Shown here one piece after another: positions 1-8,913 of a DNA stretch of 56,822 bases. A program made the translations under genes and the position numbers. How positions within the stretch are numbered: position 1 is the stretch's first letter; every line of letters begins with the position of its first letter. The DNA is from Vicinamibacterales bacterium (lineage in GTDB: Bacteria > Acidobacteriota > Vicinamibacteria > Vicinamibacterales > 2-12-FULL-66-21), in assembly GCA_036496585.1 (NCBI GenBank), contig DASXLB010000040.1, positions 1-56,822 of the forward strand, given 5' to 3'. The notes under the pieces are model-generated. The model worked only from the letters and a program-made list of their open reading frames with translations, was not told the DNA's origin and did not search any database.

Positions 1-123
1 AAGTCTTTCGACGTCGGCAACACGACGTTTCAATTTGGTGATCGTCGTTTCGATCTCTGCGACCGTTCTAAACTGCCGAATCTCCGGTGGCTGCGGCGGT
101 TGTGCCGAGCGGCGTGGCGCCAT
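1..123 (-). CDS. N-terminal part of an unknown protein, cut by the window edge
   Basis: The minus strand is open from an ATG at 123 to the window edge, giving 41 residues. A GGGAG sequence lies 7 nt before the ATG, a good ribosome binding site, which is the main reason to call it. The peptide has a Pro/Gln/Arg-rich start and then a polar, heptad-like stretch rich in Ile, Thr, Lys, Arg and Val, which could be the start of a coiled coil. It is divergent from the gene at 250. The family was not recognised and function cannot be given. Confidence 0.5.
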   Translation of the reverse strand, partial: MAPRRSAQPPQPPEIRQFRTVAEIETTITKLKRRVADVERL

Positions 124-249
124 TAGACTGCTCCCATACAATGAGTGCTCGGTTTCTTCAACAGTACATCAGACCCGGGGGCGCTTGTCGGGATGCAGTG
201 TGACTCGCAAGTACGCGGGACGTCAGCACGAAGAACCCAGTCGAACTCA

Positions 250-849
250 ATGAGAACACATCCGGAAGATGAATTTATCGCGTGGGCCGAGCGTTCTGGG
301 TTCCAGATCGACGCTCGTTATCCGCGGTCGGCCGTGCTGACGTTTCGTCCTGACTCCGAGCACGATCGGTTTTGGGAAGTGCCGATCCGCCCTGAACGGC
401 GGCCGTACTTCATCGCCTCGTTGCTTGAATGCATGGGCGACTGGCAGGCTTGCTACGCGTGGAGACACCTCGGAAGCTGGCCGCAGTCTGCCGTCCCCGA
501 ACGAATCAACGACGTCGTCGAACTTCGAATCCTACATGGACTCGGATTGCCGCTAGGCACAAATGCGGTTGTTGAGTATCCGCGAGACGAATACAACAGC
601 CTCCTGACGTTGCTGTTTAGCACGACGATCTTCGGTTGGTCTGTCGGCGAAGACCTGTACGTTGTGCCGGATCACGGCAAACATCTACTGCAGATGGATC
701 ACCACGGCGTAATTCACGTCAGCTTCAGAACCGAGGACAGCCTCAACGTCTGCGTCGAGGAGATGGAGCGACGAGGGTTCCCGCTCCCTGATGAAGTCCC
801 GGACGCGACGTTCAAGCAACCAGAGTGGATGAAGAGGGGCGGCGAGTAG
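250..849 (+). CDS. hypothetical protein, 199 aa
   Basis: The reading frame is open from a GTG at 145, but the ATG at 250 is preferred because the first 35 codons look like non-coding translation and the acidic, protein-like sequence starts at residue 36 of the longer form. There is no strong ribosome binding site (GAAGAA lies about 16 nt upstream). The product is soluble, has no signal peptide or membrane segment, is rich in Trp, Glu and Asp and contains a His pair near residue 158. A TACAAT sequence at 137-142 could be its -10 element. No family was recognised. Codon use is less GC-biased than in the downstream genes, so it may be a recent arrival, like the neighbouring recombinase remnant. 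Confidence 0.6.
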   Translation: MRTHPEDEFIAWAERSGFQIDARYPRSAVLTFRPDSEHDRFWEVPIRPERRPYFIASLLECMGDWQACYAWRHLGSWPQSAVPERINDVVELRILHGLGLPLGTNAVVEYPRDEYNSLLTLLFSTTIFGWSVGEDLYVVPDHGKHLLQMDHHGVIHVSFRTEDSLNVCVEEMERRGFPLPDEVPDATFKQPEWMKRGGE

Positions 850-1605
850 CGTTACGAAGAGGCTCGGCGCTACGAGGCTGCCCGAAGGCCCGCGATCAGC
901 CGCAACCAGCCGACGAGCTGGTTCCAACTGGCACCCGTTTGGTCCACCAATCTTTTTTCAGCATCCGAAATCGGATTCAAGTAGTTCAAGATCGGCAGGG
1001 TTGTGCCGGTTCCACGGAGCGTTGTTCCGTCGAAGCGAATCCCGTCCGGAAAGAACGGCTGTTGCAACCGCTGCTTTTGATCCCCAATGTTGGAACGAAG
1101 CGAACAAAACGCATGGAGTGCGAGTCTAGGCACTCTTTAGCGGTCGTCGACCCCGTCGCCGGCGATCATTTGCCGAGAATATTTGATCATGGTCAACCGG
1201 ACAAGATGACAGGCAGCCACCGCGACCCTCCTGGCTTGCCCGAAGCCGATTGCCATTTGTCGCGATCCGTCACGCAGTTCGCATCGTCGCGGACCGTACG
1301 GAGCGGGACCCGGGCGCATCGATTGAAGGCCTCGACGTTTCTTGGCAGCGCTCAGCCGATGGGTGGCAGGAGATAGCGGAGAGGCTAGACGTTCTCGCAA
1401 GGCGACAGCCGGACATCAATACCTAGACGCGGCCGACGACGAGGTGACTGTAGAGGCATCCCTCGGCGAGTACGGCGACGCCTGGTAGGCAGAGAACGGG
1501 TCATCAGCGCAACGCGCAAGGTCAAGGATTGTGAACAGGCCGGGCGCTACCGCACCGGTGAACCAAACCCGCGCGAGCGCGTAGAGATCCAGCTAAGGGA
1601 AACCG
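850..1605. other. gene-poor stretch of 756 bp with a recombinase remnant
   Basis: No intact gene is visible on either strand. The only recognisable item is the recombinase-like tail at 870-1133 on the minus strand. The rest (1134-1590) is broken by stops in all frames, and its short reading frames have the low-complexity look of antisense or decayed sequence. AAGGGA just before 1606 is the ribosome binding site of the next gene. Confidence 0.5.
870..1133 (-). pseudogene. probable remnant of a serine recombinase C-terminus
   Basis: An 87-residue minus-strand frame contains DQKQRLQQPFFPDGIRFDG, which closely matches in style the end of large serine recombinases, where a run of the form QKQRLQ..FFP.GI.FDG marks the last helix and strand. 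The text after it (including LVDQTGASWNQL) also resembles known recombinase tails. A stop codon lies two codons before the first possible start (GTG at 1133), and no resolvase catalytic domain or zinc ribbon is found upstream, so this would be a decayed fragment. The family assignment is from memory of the motif, not from a search. Confidence 0.4.
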
Positions 1606-4044
1606 ATGTTCGATCTGATGCGCGATCTGCGCTACGCTGCCCGCCGCCTGACCCGCACCCCGGTCTTCACACTGGTCACCCTGCTCATGCTGGCACTGGG
1701 GATCGGGGCCAACACCGCCATCTTCAGCGTCGTCAACACCGTTCTCCTCGAGCCGCTGCCCTACCCCGAGCCCGACCGCCTGGTCGGCCTCTGGCAGACC
1801 GCACCCGGGGTCAATATCGACAGCCTGAACGCGTCGATCGCCGACTACCTCACCTACCGGGAAGAATCAAAGACGCTGGCCGACGTCGCCATCTGGAACC
1901 GCAACGCCTACACGGTGACCGGCGTCGCCGAACCGGAGCGGGTGGACGCGATCATGGCCACCCATCAGCTCCTCCCCATGCTGGGGGTCCAACCGATCCT
2001 CGGCCGCGCGTTCACCGAGCGCGACGACCAGGAGGGCAGTCCCCCGGTGGTCATGCTCGGCTACGGCTACTGGCAGCGGCGGTTCGGCGGCGATCCGGGC
2101 GCCGTCGGGCGTCGGCTCACGCTCGATGGCACGCCGCTCGAGATCATCGGCGTCCTGCCGCAGCACTTCTGGCTCATGGATGCGCGCCACGATCTCGTGG
2201 TGCCGGTGCGCATCGACCGCGCCAAGGTCCACCTCGCGGGCTACAACTTCCAGGGCATCGGCCGGCTGCGTCCCGGCGTCACCCTTGACGCCTTGAACGC
2301 CGACATCGCCAGGATGATCCGCGTCGCGTTCGCCAAGTTCCCGCCGCCGCCGGGCATGAGTCTGAAGATGCTGGAAGACGCGCGGCTCGGCCCTAACGCC
2401 CGCCCGCTGATCGACGATCTGGTCGGCGACCTCGGGAAGACCCTCTGGGTGCTCATGGCGACGATCGGGATCGTCCTGCTGATCGCCTGCGCCAACGTCG
2501 CCAATCTGATGCTCGTCCGGACGGAGGGGCGGGCTCAGGAGCTTGCCGTCCGCGCCGCCATCGGCGCCGGGCGCGGCCGCCTGGCCCGGGAAATGCTGGT
2601 CGAGAGCCTGCTCCTCGCCGTCCTCGGCGGCGCCGCCGGCCTGGCATTGGCCGCCGGCGCGATCAAGCTGGTGCTGAGCCTCTCGCCGGCCCGGATGCCG
2701 CGCTTCGATCTGATCGCGATCGGTGGCACCTCGGTGCTCTTCACGGTGGTCCTCTCCGTCATCGCCGGCCTCGCCTTCGGAGCGATTCCAGTGCTCAAGC
2801 GCGGTCGCATCGGTCTGGCCGAAGCGCTGCGCTCGGGCGGCCGCAACGCGAGCGCAGGCCGCGACCGCAACATCACCCGCAACACCCTCACCATCATCCA
2901 GGTGGCCCTGGCTCTCGTGCTCCTCATTGGCTCGGGCCTGATGATCCGCACCTTCCAGTCGATGCGCCGAGTTCAGCCGGGGTTCAGCAATTTCGGCACG
3001 CTGCAGACGCTGCGTATCACCATTCCCGACGCCGCCGCTCCGGGCGACGCCAAGCTGCTGATCCTGCAGCAGACCCTGATCGATCGTCTGGCCGCCCTCC
3101 CGGGCACATCCGGGGTGGGCATGATCAACGGGCTGCCGATGACCGGTTTCATGTCGCAGGACCCGATCTTCGCCAGCGACCACGCCTACACCGCCAGCGC
3201 CATCCCGCCGCTGCGCCGCTTCATCCGGACGGCCCCTGGCACGTTCCAAGTGATGGGCACACCGCTCGCCGCCGGGCGCGAATTCGACTGGACCGACCTT
3301 CACCAGGGCCGCCACGTGGTTTTGATCAGCGAGAACTTCGCGCGTGAGTACTGGGGGTCGGCGGCGGCGGCGATCGGCAAGCGCATCCGCGAGAACCCGG
3401 ACCACGACTGGAGCGAGGTGATCGGCGTGGTCACGGATATTCGCCACGACGGCGCGGAGCGGCCGGCTCCCTCGACGGTCTACTGGCCGCAGCGGGGCAA
3501 CCGATCGATGACCTTCATGCTCCGCGGGCCCCGCGCCGGCACCGACAGCTACGCGACGGAGATCCGCCGCGCCGTGGCCGCGGTGAGCGGCAGCCTGCCG
3601 GTCACCGGCACGCAGACCATGCAGGAGGTCTACGACAAGTCGATGGCGCGGACCGCTTTCACGTTGACGCTGCTCGCGCTGAGCGGCGGCATGGCGTTGC
3701 TGCTCGCCGCCGTTGGCATCTACGCGGTGATCGCCTACACCGTGTCGCAGCGAATGCGCGAGATCGGCATTCGTCTGGCGCTCGGCGCCCGGGAAGTGAG
3801 CCTCAAGCTGATGTTCGTCCGCAGCGGGCTGCTGTGGGGAGGCATCGGCGCCGCGGCCGGGCTGGCCGCCGCCGCTCCGCTGTCACAACTGATGTCGGCG
3901 CTGCTCTTCGAGGTCAAGCCGATCGATCCGCTGACCTATGCGGTCGTGGCGGCCGGCCTGCTTGCCGCCACCACGTTGGCCAGCTACCTCCCGGCCAGGC
4001 GGATTACGCGTATTCACCCGACCGAGGCGCTCCGTTCCGAGTAG
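1606..4044 (+). CDS. ADOP-family ABC transporter permease (FtsX/MacB type), 812 aa
   Basis: The protein has the standard layout of the duplicated Acidobacterial ADOP permeases. A first transmembrane helix lies at about 19-42, followed by a MacB-type periplasmic core domain (about 60-260). Then come FtsX helices near 281-304, 328-352 and 375-397. A second copy of this layout starts with a helix at about 424-450 and ends with three FtsX helices between about 690 and 800. The N-terminal text [14 protein letters not shown] and the [13 protein letters not shown] motif are typical of the family. AAGGGA lies about 5 nt before the ATG. No ATPase gene is adjacent, which is usual for these permeases. 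The substrate is unknown; efflux or lipoprotein handling is possible by analogy with MacB. Confidence 0.93.
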   Translation: MFDLMRDLRYAARRLTRTPVFTLVTLLMLALGIGANTAIFSVVNTVLLEPLPYPEPDRLVGLWQTAPGVNIDSLNASIADYLTYREESKTLADVAIWNRNAYTVTGVAEPERVDAIMATHQLLPMLGVQPILGRAFTERDDQEGSPPVVMLGYGYWQRRFGGDPGAVGRRLTLDGTPLEIIGVLPQHFWLMDARHDLVVPVRIDRAKVHLAGYNFQGIGRLRPGVTLDALNADIARMIRVAFAKFPPPPGMSLKMLEDARLGPNARPLIDDLVGDLGKTLWVLMATIGIVLLIACANVANLMLVRTEGRAQELAVRAAIGAGRGRLAREMLVESLLLAVLGGAAGLALAAGAIKLVLSLSPARMPRFDLIAIGGTSVLFTVVLSVIAGLAFGAIPVLKRGRIGLAEALRSGGRNASAGRDRNITRNTLTIIQVALALVLLIGSGLMIRTFQSMRRVQPGFSNFGTLQTLRITIPDAAAPGDAKLLILQQTLIDRLAALPGTSGVGMINGLPMTGFMSQDPIFASDHAYTASAIPPLRRFIRTAPGTFQVMGTPLAAGREFDWTDLHQGRHVVLISENFAREYWGSAAAAIGKRIRENPDHDWSEVIGVVTDIRHDGAERPAPSTVYWPQRGNRSMTFMLRGPRAGTDSYATEIRRAVAAVSGSLPVTGTQTMQEVYDKSMARTAFTLTLLALSGGMALLLAAVGIYAVIAYTVSQRMREIGIRLALGAREVSLKLMFVRSGLLWGGIGAAAGLAAAAPLSQLMSALLFEVKPIDPLTYAVVAAGLLAATTLASYLPARRITRIHPTEALRSE

Positions 4045-4132
4045 ACCCTCTATCATCAAGCGTGTTGATTCCACACGACTGGAATCGCCAACCAACGGAA
4101 GGCGTCTCGCGCCGTCGCGCTCCGCTAGGCGA

Positions 4133-4636
4133 TCACGCCGACTTGGCGACGAGACGGATCTGACCCGTGTGGAACTGCACGTGCGCGCTGCGTGACAGCA
4201 GCACGGCGAGGCGATTGCGCAGCGGATCCTTGTCAAAGTCCTCGGGCGATACAGCGTCGTGTCTCTCGAGCCACCCTGCGCCAGGCAGCGCCTCCATCGC
4301 AGTGGTGAGTGCGGTGTTCACCTCGGTCCACGCGGCGCGCAACGACGCCGGTGTCACGGGGTCGGACACTGCCCGGTCCGCCTTGATCAAGAACGGCTCG
4401 TCGAGTTCGGGATGCAGGCGCGCGCCCAGCCGGAGCAGCGGCAGCATGCGGTCGTGCACGGCGACCAGATGTCCCAGCAGATAGAACAGGCGGTTCTTCC
4501 CTGGCGCCACTTCCTTCTGCAGCTCGTCGTCGCTCGCGGCCGCAAAGAGTCCGTCGAGGCGTTCGAGATTCTGTTTCCACGAGGCGACGGCGGTTCCCGC
4601 GAAGAGATCAGCGTTGCGAGTGTCTGGCTCGGTCAT
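4133..4636 (-). CDS. DinB-family protein, 167 aa
   Basis: A four-helix-bundle DinB/DUF664-like protein. The pattern LGHLVAVHDRMLPLL near residues 55-70 and HVQFHTGQIRL near the C-terminus supply the His residues that bind the divalent metal in this fold. Members are thiol- or metal-dependent enzymes or stress proteins of mostly unknown substrate. It converges with the ADOP gene. There is no Shine-Dalgarno sequence; TAGGCT lies 6 nt before the ATG, which suggests a leaderless message. Confidence 0.85.
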   Translation of the reverse strand: MTEPDTRNADLFAGTAVASWKQNLERLDGLFAAASDDELQKEVAPGKNRLFYLLGHLVAVHDRMLPLLRLGARLHPELDEPFLIKADRAVSDPVTPASLRAAWTEVNTALTTAMEALPGAGWLERHDAVSPEDFDKDPLRNRLAVLLSRSAHVQFHTGQIRLVAKSA

Positions 4637-4642
4637 CTGCTG

Positions 4643-4648
4643 AGCCTA
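4643..4648 (-). promoter_or_regulatory. putative -10 element of a leaderless promoter (TAGGCT)
   Basis: On the minus strand TAGGCT ends 6 nt before the ATG at 4636 and no ribosome binding site is present. The spacing would put the transcription start at or within a base or two of the start codon. Confidence 0.4.
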
Positions 4649-4821
4649 CGCGGTTTTGCGCCGCGCTGCCAGCGGCTGACATCGCCGTTCGCGCGAGGTC
4701 GGCGGCCGCCGCGCTGGTTCCATCTGACGCCCGTCTGATCCGTCAACCTTCCGCAGTGGGCGTTCCTGTCGAGGCGCGAGACGCGTTCCGGATCACGAAT
4801 CTACCGTGCCTGCGCTTCCGA

Positions 4822-5694
4822 TCATCTCCACTGCGCCTCGTCGAAGACGTAGCGCGCATAGCGATAGTCTCGAATGAACTGAATCCGTTCGCCGCGGAAG
4901 CGGAGGAACAGACAATAGACGGGGCGCGCGTCTGGTTGTTCGCGCGCGAGGAGCGCCGGGCGACCGTCCACCACACCGGTGGCCAGCCGCATGCCGGCGG
5001 CCCGCTCGTAATTCGTGAAGTAGCCGCCGACGTCGGCGGCGCCGCTCTTCTCCGTCATCCCGACGAGCTCGAGACGGACGTCCTCTGCGAGCATCGCGCG
5101 CAGGGCGTCGAAGTCGCGTGCGTTGAAGAACGCGACGTAGCGCTCGAGAAGAGCGGCCTGCTCCTGCGGCAACGCCGGCGCTGGTGGCGAGTCCGCCGAC
5201 GCCTGGCGGCGCAGGCTCGCACGGCCTCGATGCAGCGCGCCCTTGATCGAAGGGACGCTGGCATCGAGGATCTCCGAAATCTCCTCGAGGCGGTACGACA
5301 GCACGTCTTTCAGAATCACGCAGCTGCGCTGCAGCGCGGTCAGCCGAACGAAGTGAGACAGCCCCCACTCCGCCATCTCGGCGGCGGCGAGGGGCGAATC
5401 TTCCACCTGCGCCGGCAGTTCACCGTCCAGCGCTTCGGAGAAGCGGACGTCGTAGCGCCGCAAGTAATCGAGCGCCTTGTTGTGCGCCACCCGGAACAGC
5501 CAGGCGCGCAGGTTTTCCACGTGCCCGAGCTGCGGCAGACGGAAATAGACCTTGGCCAGCGCTTCCTGGACGATGTCCTCGCCGTCCACGGCCGACCCAG
5601 TCATGCGTGCGCAGTACCGCAGGAGCTGCGGCCGCACGTCAGCAACCAGTGCGTCGAATTCAGCTCGCGCCTTGGCCAGCGCTTCGAAATCCAT
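4822..5694 (-). CDS. ECF-type RNA polymerase sigma factor with a SnoaL-like C-terminal domain, 290 aa
   Basis: Sigma region 2 spans about residues 17-85, with DGEDIVQEALAKVYFRL and NLRAWLFRVAHNKALDYL. Sigma region 4 spans about 115-165, with the helix-turn-helix YRLEEISEILDASVPSIKGA. The remaining 110 residues look like a SnoaL/NTF2-like domain, as in ECF41- and SigJ-like factors, where the extra domain modulates sigma activity in place of a classical anti-sigma factor. GGAG lies 5 nt before the ATG. It is divergent from a DinB gene and flanked by another, so these may be targets or partners (inference). No anti-sigma gene is adjacent, which fits this subclass. Confidence 0.88.
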   Translation of the reverse strand: MDFEALAKARAEFDALVADVRPQLLRYCARMTGSAVDGEDIVQEALAKVYFRLPQLGHVENLRAWLFRVAHNKALDYLRRYDVRFSEALDGELPAQVEDSPLAAAEMAEWGLSHFVRLTALQRSCVILKDVLSYRLEEISEILDASVPSIKGALHRGRASLRRQASADSPPAPALPQEQAALLERYVAFFNARDFDALRAMLAEDVRLELVGMTEKSGAADVGGYFTNYERAAGMRLATGVVDGRPALLAREQPDARPVYCLFLRFRGERIQFIRDYRYARYVFDEAQWR

Positions 5695-5801
5695 GTCAGC
5701 TCCAGAGACGATTCACCGGCACGAAAGGATCCGGCGTGCCAGCCGCATCGTTTCGCCGCCGCCGATCGTCGTGCTGGTGACGCTCACCTATGGAGGAGTT
5801 C

Positions 5802-6296
5802 ATGGAGCCACTCGCTCGCCCAATCATCTCTCTTTACGGACTCTCGAACGGCATCCTGGCGACCGGCATCGGCGATTTGTCGAACGAGGACGCCAGGCGC
5901 CGGTCGCGCGGCGGCGCCGGGCCATCGATTGCCTGGACCATCGGGCACCTGTGCCACTACAAGATCAAGGTGCTGCAGCTACTGGGCCAGTCGCGGGACA
6001 ATGCCTTTGCCTCGACCTTCGAGCATGCCGCGGCAACCGACGGCGCGGGCTATCCGCCGCTGGCCGACCTGGCCGGGACGTTCGCGACGCTGAACGGCGA
6101 ACTCTGCACCGCGCTCGCCTCGTCTGATCGTCTCGAGGCGCCGATGCCGGGAGCCGGATTGCACGATGAAAAACGGATCGTGGATACGGTCCTGTTTCTC
6201 GCCTGGCACGAGGCGTATCACATCGGCGGGATCGGCGCGATTCGGCGCGAGCAGGGTCGCAAGGCCATCGCCGAGCTGGTGCGGGGAGAGAAGTGA
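5802..6296 (+). CDS. DinB-family protein, 164 aa
   Basis: DinB superfamily four-helix bundle with the metal-binding His residues visible in WTIGHLCHYKIKVLQLL near residue 48 and FLAWHEAYHIGGIG near residue 135. The upstream ATG at 5790 is in frame, but GGAGG sits between the two, 5 nt before the ATG at 5802, so the later start is chosen. Its TGA overlaps the ATG of the next gene, so the two are translationally coupled. Divergent from the ECF sigma gene. Confidence 0.88.
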   Translation: MEPLARPIISLYGLSNGILATGIGDLSNEDARRRSRGGAGPSIAWTIGHLCHYKIKVLQLLGQSRDNAFASTFEHAAATDGAGYPPLADLAGTFATLNGELCTALASSDRLEAPMPGAGLHDEKRIVDTVLFLAWHEAYHIGGIGAIRREQGRKAIAELVRGEK

Positions 6297-6703
6297 TGGC
6301 CAAGGGCACGGGCTCTGTGACGGATCCATGGGTCCTGAAGACGCCGCCACTGACGTCCGAGTTCACCATGCATCGCGACACCATTGGCGGCTTCGACATG
6401 CTGGTCTGTACCGTGGGCAAGACGGTCCTGCACTACGAATACCGCTGCCTGAAGGACCTCCAGGCGATGCTCACGGCACACGGCGACTGGATGGAGCTTG
6501 GCTCCGCCGACGAACAGAAACCCGCCAAGCCCGGCAGCGTCGAGGCGTGGGGACGTTCACCGAAGAACCCGGTGCGCGGCTGGTACGGCAGGAAGAAGGG
6601 ACTGCGCGGGCGTTTCGGTATGTATGTGCCGCCGCTGATGGAAGCGCTCGGCATGGCCGACGTCGAGCACAACCCGCGCAACAATCGCATGCGCGCGATC
6701 TAG
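6296..6703 (+). CDS. conserved hypothetical protein, 135 aa (DUF6855-like)
   Basis: Starts at the ATG that overlaps the stop of the DinB gene (TGATG) and has GGGGAG upstream. The protein is soluble and contains KGTGSVTDPWVLKTPP at the N-terminus, an ADEQKPAKPGSVEAWGRSP segment near residue 72, and a positively charged end with NPRNNRMRAI. This matches, as far as I recall, the DUF6855 family, often found beside DinB proteins. The function is unknown. The coupling to DinB suggests a shared role. Confidence 0.75.
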   Translation: MAKGTGSVTDPWVLKTPPLTSEFTMHRDTIGGFDMLVCTVGKTVLHYEYRCLKDLQAMLTAHGDWMELGSADEQKPAKPGSVEAWGRSPKNPVRGWYGRKKGLRGRFGMYVPPLMEALGMADVEHNPRNNRMRAI

Positions 6704-6721
6704 CGGTTCGAGCTTCGACAG

Positions 6722-6739
6722 CAGCGCGCACGAGCGCTG
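6722..6739. terminator. hairpin between convergent genes, possible weak terminator
   Basis: CAGCGC and GCGCTG form a perfect 6-bp stem around a 6-nt loop between the ends of the genes at 6703 and 6769. No T-tract follows on either side, so a Rho-independent role is uncertain. Confidence 0.3.
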
Positions 6740-6768
6740 TGTGTACCTCCCATGGGACGACCGCGGAC

Positions 6769-8619
6769 TCAGCGCCCGGTCACGATGAACGTAAAGTCGG
6801 CGTCGGCGGCGGCAAACGTTCCGCTATTGATGAAGACGTTGAACGTGGTGTTGGACAAGAGCTGATTCGTCGAGGCGAAGCGCATCGTCGCAGCCGTCGT
6901 GGGCTGCCCGCCGACATACGAAACGGAGACCACGGGAACCAGCGCCGTACCGCTGAACGACGTGTTCATGACGATGGTGTAGTTGCCGGCGCTGTTGCGC
7001 GTGAACGACGCGATATTGAAGGCGTCGGTCAGCGAGTTGCTCGACACGCGACCCCACGCGACGACGGTGTTGTCTTTGTAGATCGTGCCGACCGGCACCG
7101 ACACCGCATTGGTGGCATTGACGCTCAGGGTCACGCCGGTGCTGGCGTTCAGCGCCACATTGCTGGCGGTGTTCACGACGACGCCGCCGTTTGCACGAAT
7201 CGTCATCTGGTCGTTGGCGGTCGAGCTGACGTCGGCGTTGGTGGAATCGCCCCAGACGAACGAACCGTTGTTCAGGGCTTTGGCGCGGTTGCCCGCGGCG
7301 AAGGAGGTCGAGCCCGCCGCCGTATTCGTGTTTCCACCCGGGACAGTCGCAAAGATTCCTGAAGCCGTGTTCCCAATCCCGCCGCCGACCGTGGCATTGC
7401 TGCTGCTTGCGGTGTTCGATTGTCCGCCGCCGATCGTGACACTGGAAGCACTCGCCATATTGGCGACGCCGCCGCCAATCGTTGATTGCGAACCGTTGAC
7501 GGTGACCGTATTGCTGTAACCGCCGAGAATGGACGAATACGAGGCGTTGATCGTTTGGGGGAACCCGTTGGTCGCGCCGCCGCCGGCGATGACGATGCCC
7601 GTGATGCCTGCCGCAATGGCATTGGCCGTGGAGCCACCGATCACGTTCGCGCTGAGGAACGAAGGACCGTTCTGGGAGGCTTGCGTGCGCAGGCCCGTGA
7701 ACGTCACGCTACCGTTGTTGGCCACCTGCAACTTCGAGCTGCTGCCGATCATGAAGTTGATCGTGCCGCCGGAGGCGATGTTGTTGATGCGATATTCATG
7801 CGTCGCATTGTTGAAGCCCTGGAACTGGCCCAGCGCGCCGTTCTGGTCGTAAAACAGCATGCCGGCATAGGCGTTCGCTCCGGCGTTGGTGTTTTGCACC
7901 GCGTAGCCCGTGATTCCCCCCGACCCGTCGTTGAACGCCACGTGCAGCACGTCCTGGGGCGCCAGCGTCCCCAAGCCGATCGAGCTGCCGCTCTGGAACA
8001 ACGCGGAGTTGTTCAGCTCCGTGGTATCGGCGAACTTGCCGATCCAGCCGGCCGTGCCGCTGTTGAATGCCGTCACGCCGCTGAACGCGGTCGTCGCTTG
8101 AGAACCCTTGCCGGCGGCCGCCGACGCTGAGGAGGCGACGTCCGCGAGCAGGTACGCAGACGCCGGTTTGCCGCCCAGGGTGTCGGCATCTGCCGCTTTG
8201 AGCGCATACGGGACGCTCGCCAGGGCGATCCTCGGCAACTCGCTTTCTCCAGCGCGCGTGAATCGAACGCCGAGCCACCGCGGTTCCCCAGCCGTGAACA
8301 GACTCGGCGGCAAGCCGTCCGCCGAGGCCGAGCCCATGAGGACGCTGTAGTGTCCCTCGGCATCCACGCTGACGGTGTGGATCTCCTGCCACAGCGGGTC
8401 TCCGTTCTGTTCCTCGCGATAGACGGCCAGGGTCACCGTTTCGACCGATGCCGCGGGCAGCCCATCGGCGGGGTGGAAGGCGCCGCTGAACCACATGACT
8501 CGAGGCACCGGAGTCGCGACGCCTCCCGAGCTCTGTTGAGCCTGCAGTGTCGGGAAGCACGTGAGGCACAAGAGAACGACCCAAGAGATGCGTCGCCTAC
8601 CGCTCGACTCTACGTGCAT
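6769..8619 (-). CDS. secreted beta-roll surface protein with YadA-head-like repeats, 616 aa
   Basis: The ATG at 8619 has GGAGGG 4 nt upstream and opens a signal peptide (basic start, hydrophobic core, AQAQQ-type end near residue 30). The longer in-frame start at 8712 lacks both. Residues about 40-150 look like a beta-sandwich region, followed by a linker with AADADTLGGKPASAY. Around residues 380-460 short repeats of the type TIGGG..N.AS and TVGGGIGNTASG occur, as in the left-handed beta-roll heads of trimeric autotransporters. No YadA anchor or coiled-coil stalk is visible, and the C-terminus is a separate beta-rich domain ending FTFIVTGR. A surface or extracellular fibre role is likely; the ligand is unknown. 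Confidence 0.75.
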   Translation of the reverse strand: MHVESSGRRRISWVVLLCLTCFPTLQAQQSSGGVATPVPRVMWFSGAFHPADGLPAASVETVTLAVYREEQNGDPLWQEIHTVSVDAEGHYSVLMGSASADGLPPSLFTAGEPRWLGVRFTRAGESELPRIALASVPYALKAADADTLGGKPASAYLLADVASSASAAAGKGSQATTAFSGVTAFNSGTAGWIGKFADTTELNNSALFQSGSSIGLGTLAPQDVLHVAFNDGSGGITGYAVQNTNAGANAYAGMLFYDQNGALGQFQGFNNATHEYRINNIASGGTINFMIGSSSKLQVANNGSVTFTGLRTQASQNGPSFLSANVIGGSTANAIAAGITGIVIAGGGATNGFPQTINASYSSILGGYSNTVTVNGSQSTIGGGVANMASASSVTIGGGQSNTASSSNATVGGGIGNTASGIFATVPGGNTNTAAGSTSFAAGNRAKALNNGSFVWGDSTNADVSSTANDQMTIRANGGVVVNTASNVALNASTGVTLSVNATNAVSVPVGTIYKDNTVVAWGRVSSNSLTDAFNIASFTRNSAGNYTIVMNTSFSGTALVPVVSVSYVGGQPTTAATMRFASTNQLLSNTTFNVFINSGTFAAADADFTFIVTGR

Positions 8620-8913
8620 CGTTCCCTCCGGAAAGACAGATCGGTTTGGCGAAGTGCGGACCTGACGGCCACTCAGGCGCATGCGGTTCAGTTCGCAAGC
8701 GAGCTGGAGCATATAGCCAAACGACTCGGACGTTCAGAAACAAGGCGCCGACGCTCGCCACTCGACCTGCGGGCGCGACAGTCGAGGAAAATCAGCCGCT
8801 TCGCCGCCGGTTCGAGGACCAGTCCGGCCTCGGGCGGCGCATGCCGGGACCGCGCGGCGCCGGTTCTGGTCCAGTAGTATGCTCGGGTCTCACCGGTCAG
8901 CGATGGAGGGCGA

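Noticed and set aside
1137-1400. Further recombinase fragment on the minus strand
   Set aside because: The translation has no recognisable recombinase motif; it looks random.
1867-3447. Long minus-strand frame of 526 codons inside the ADOP gene
   Set aside because: It is antisense to a clear permease; the product is dominated by Arg, Asp, Gly, His and Glu in the style of antisense high-GC frames.
4756-6093. Plus-strand frame of 445 codons over the sigma factor
   Set aside because: It is antisense to a clear ECF sigma gene, and its second half overlaps the DinB gene in another frame.
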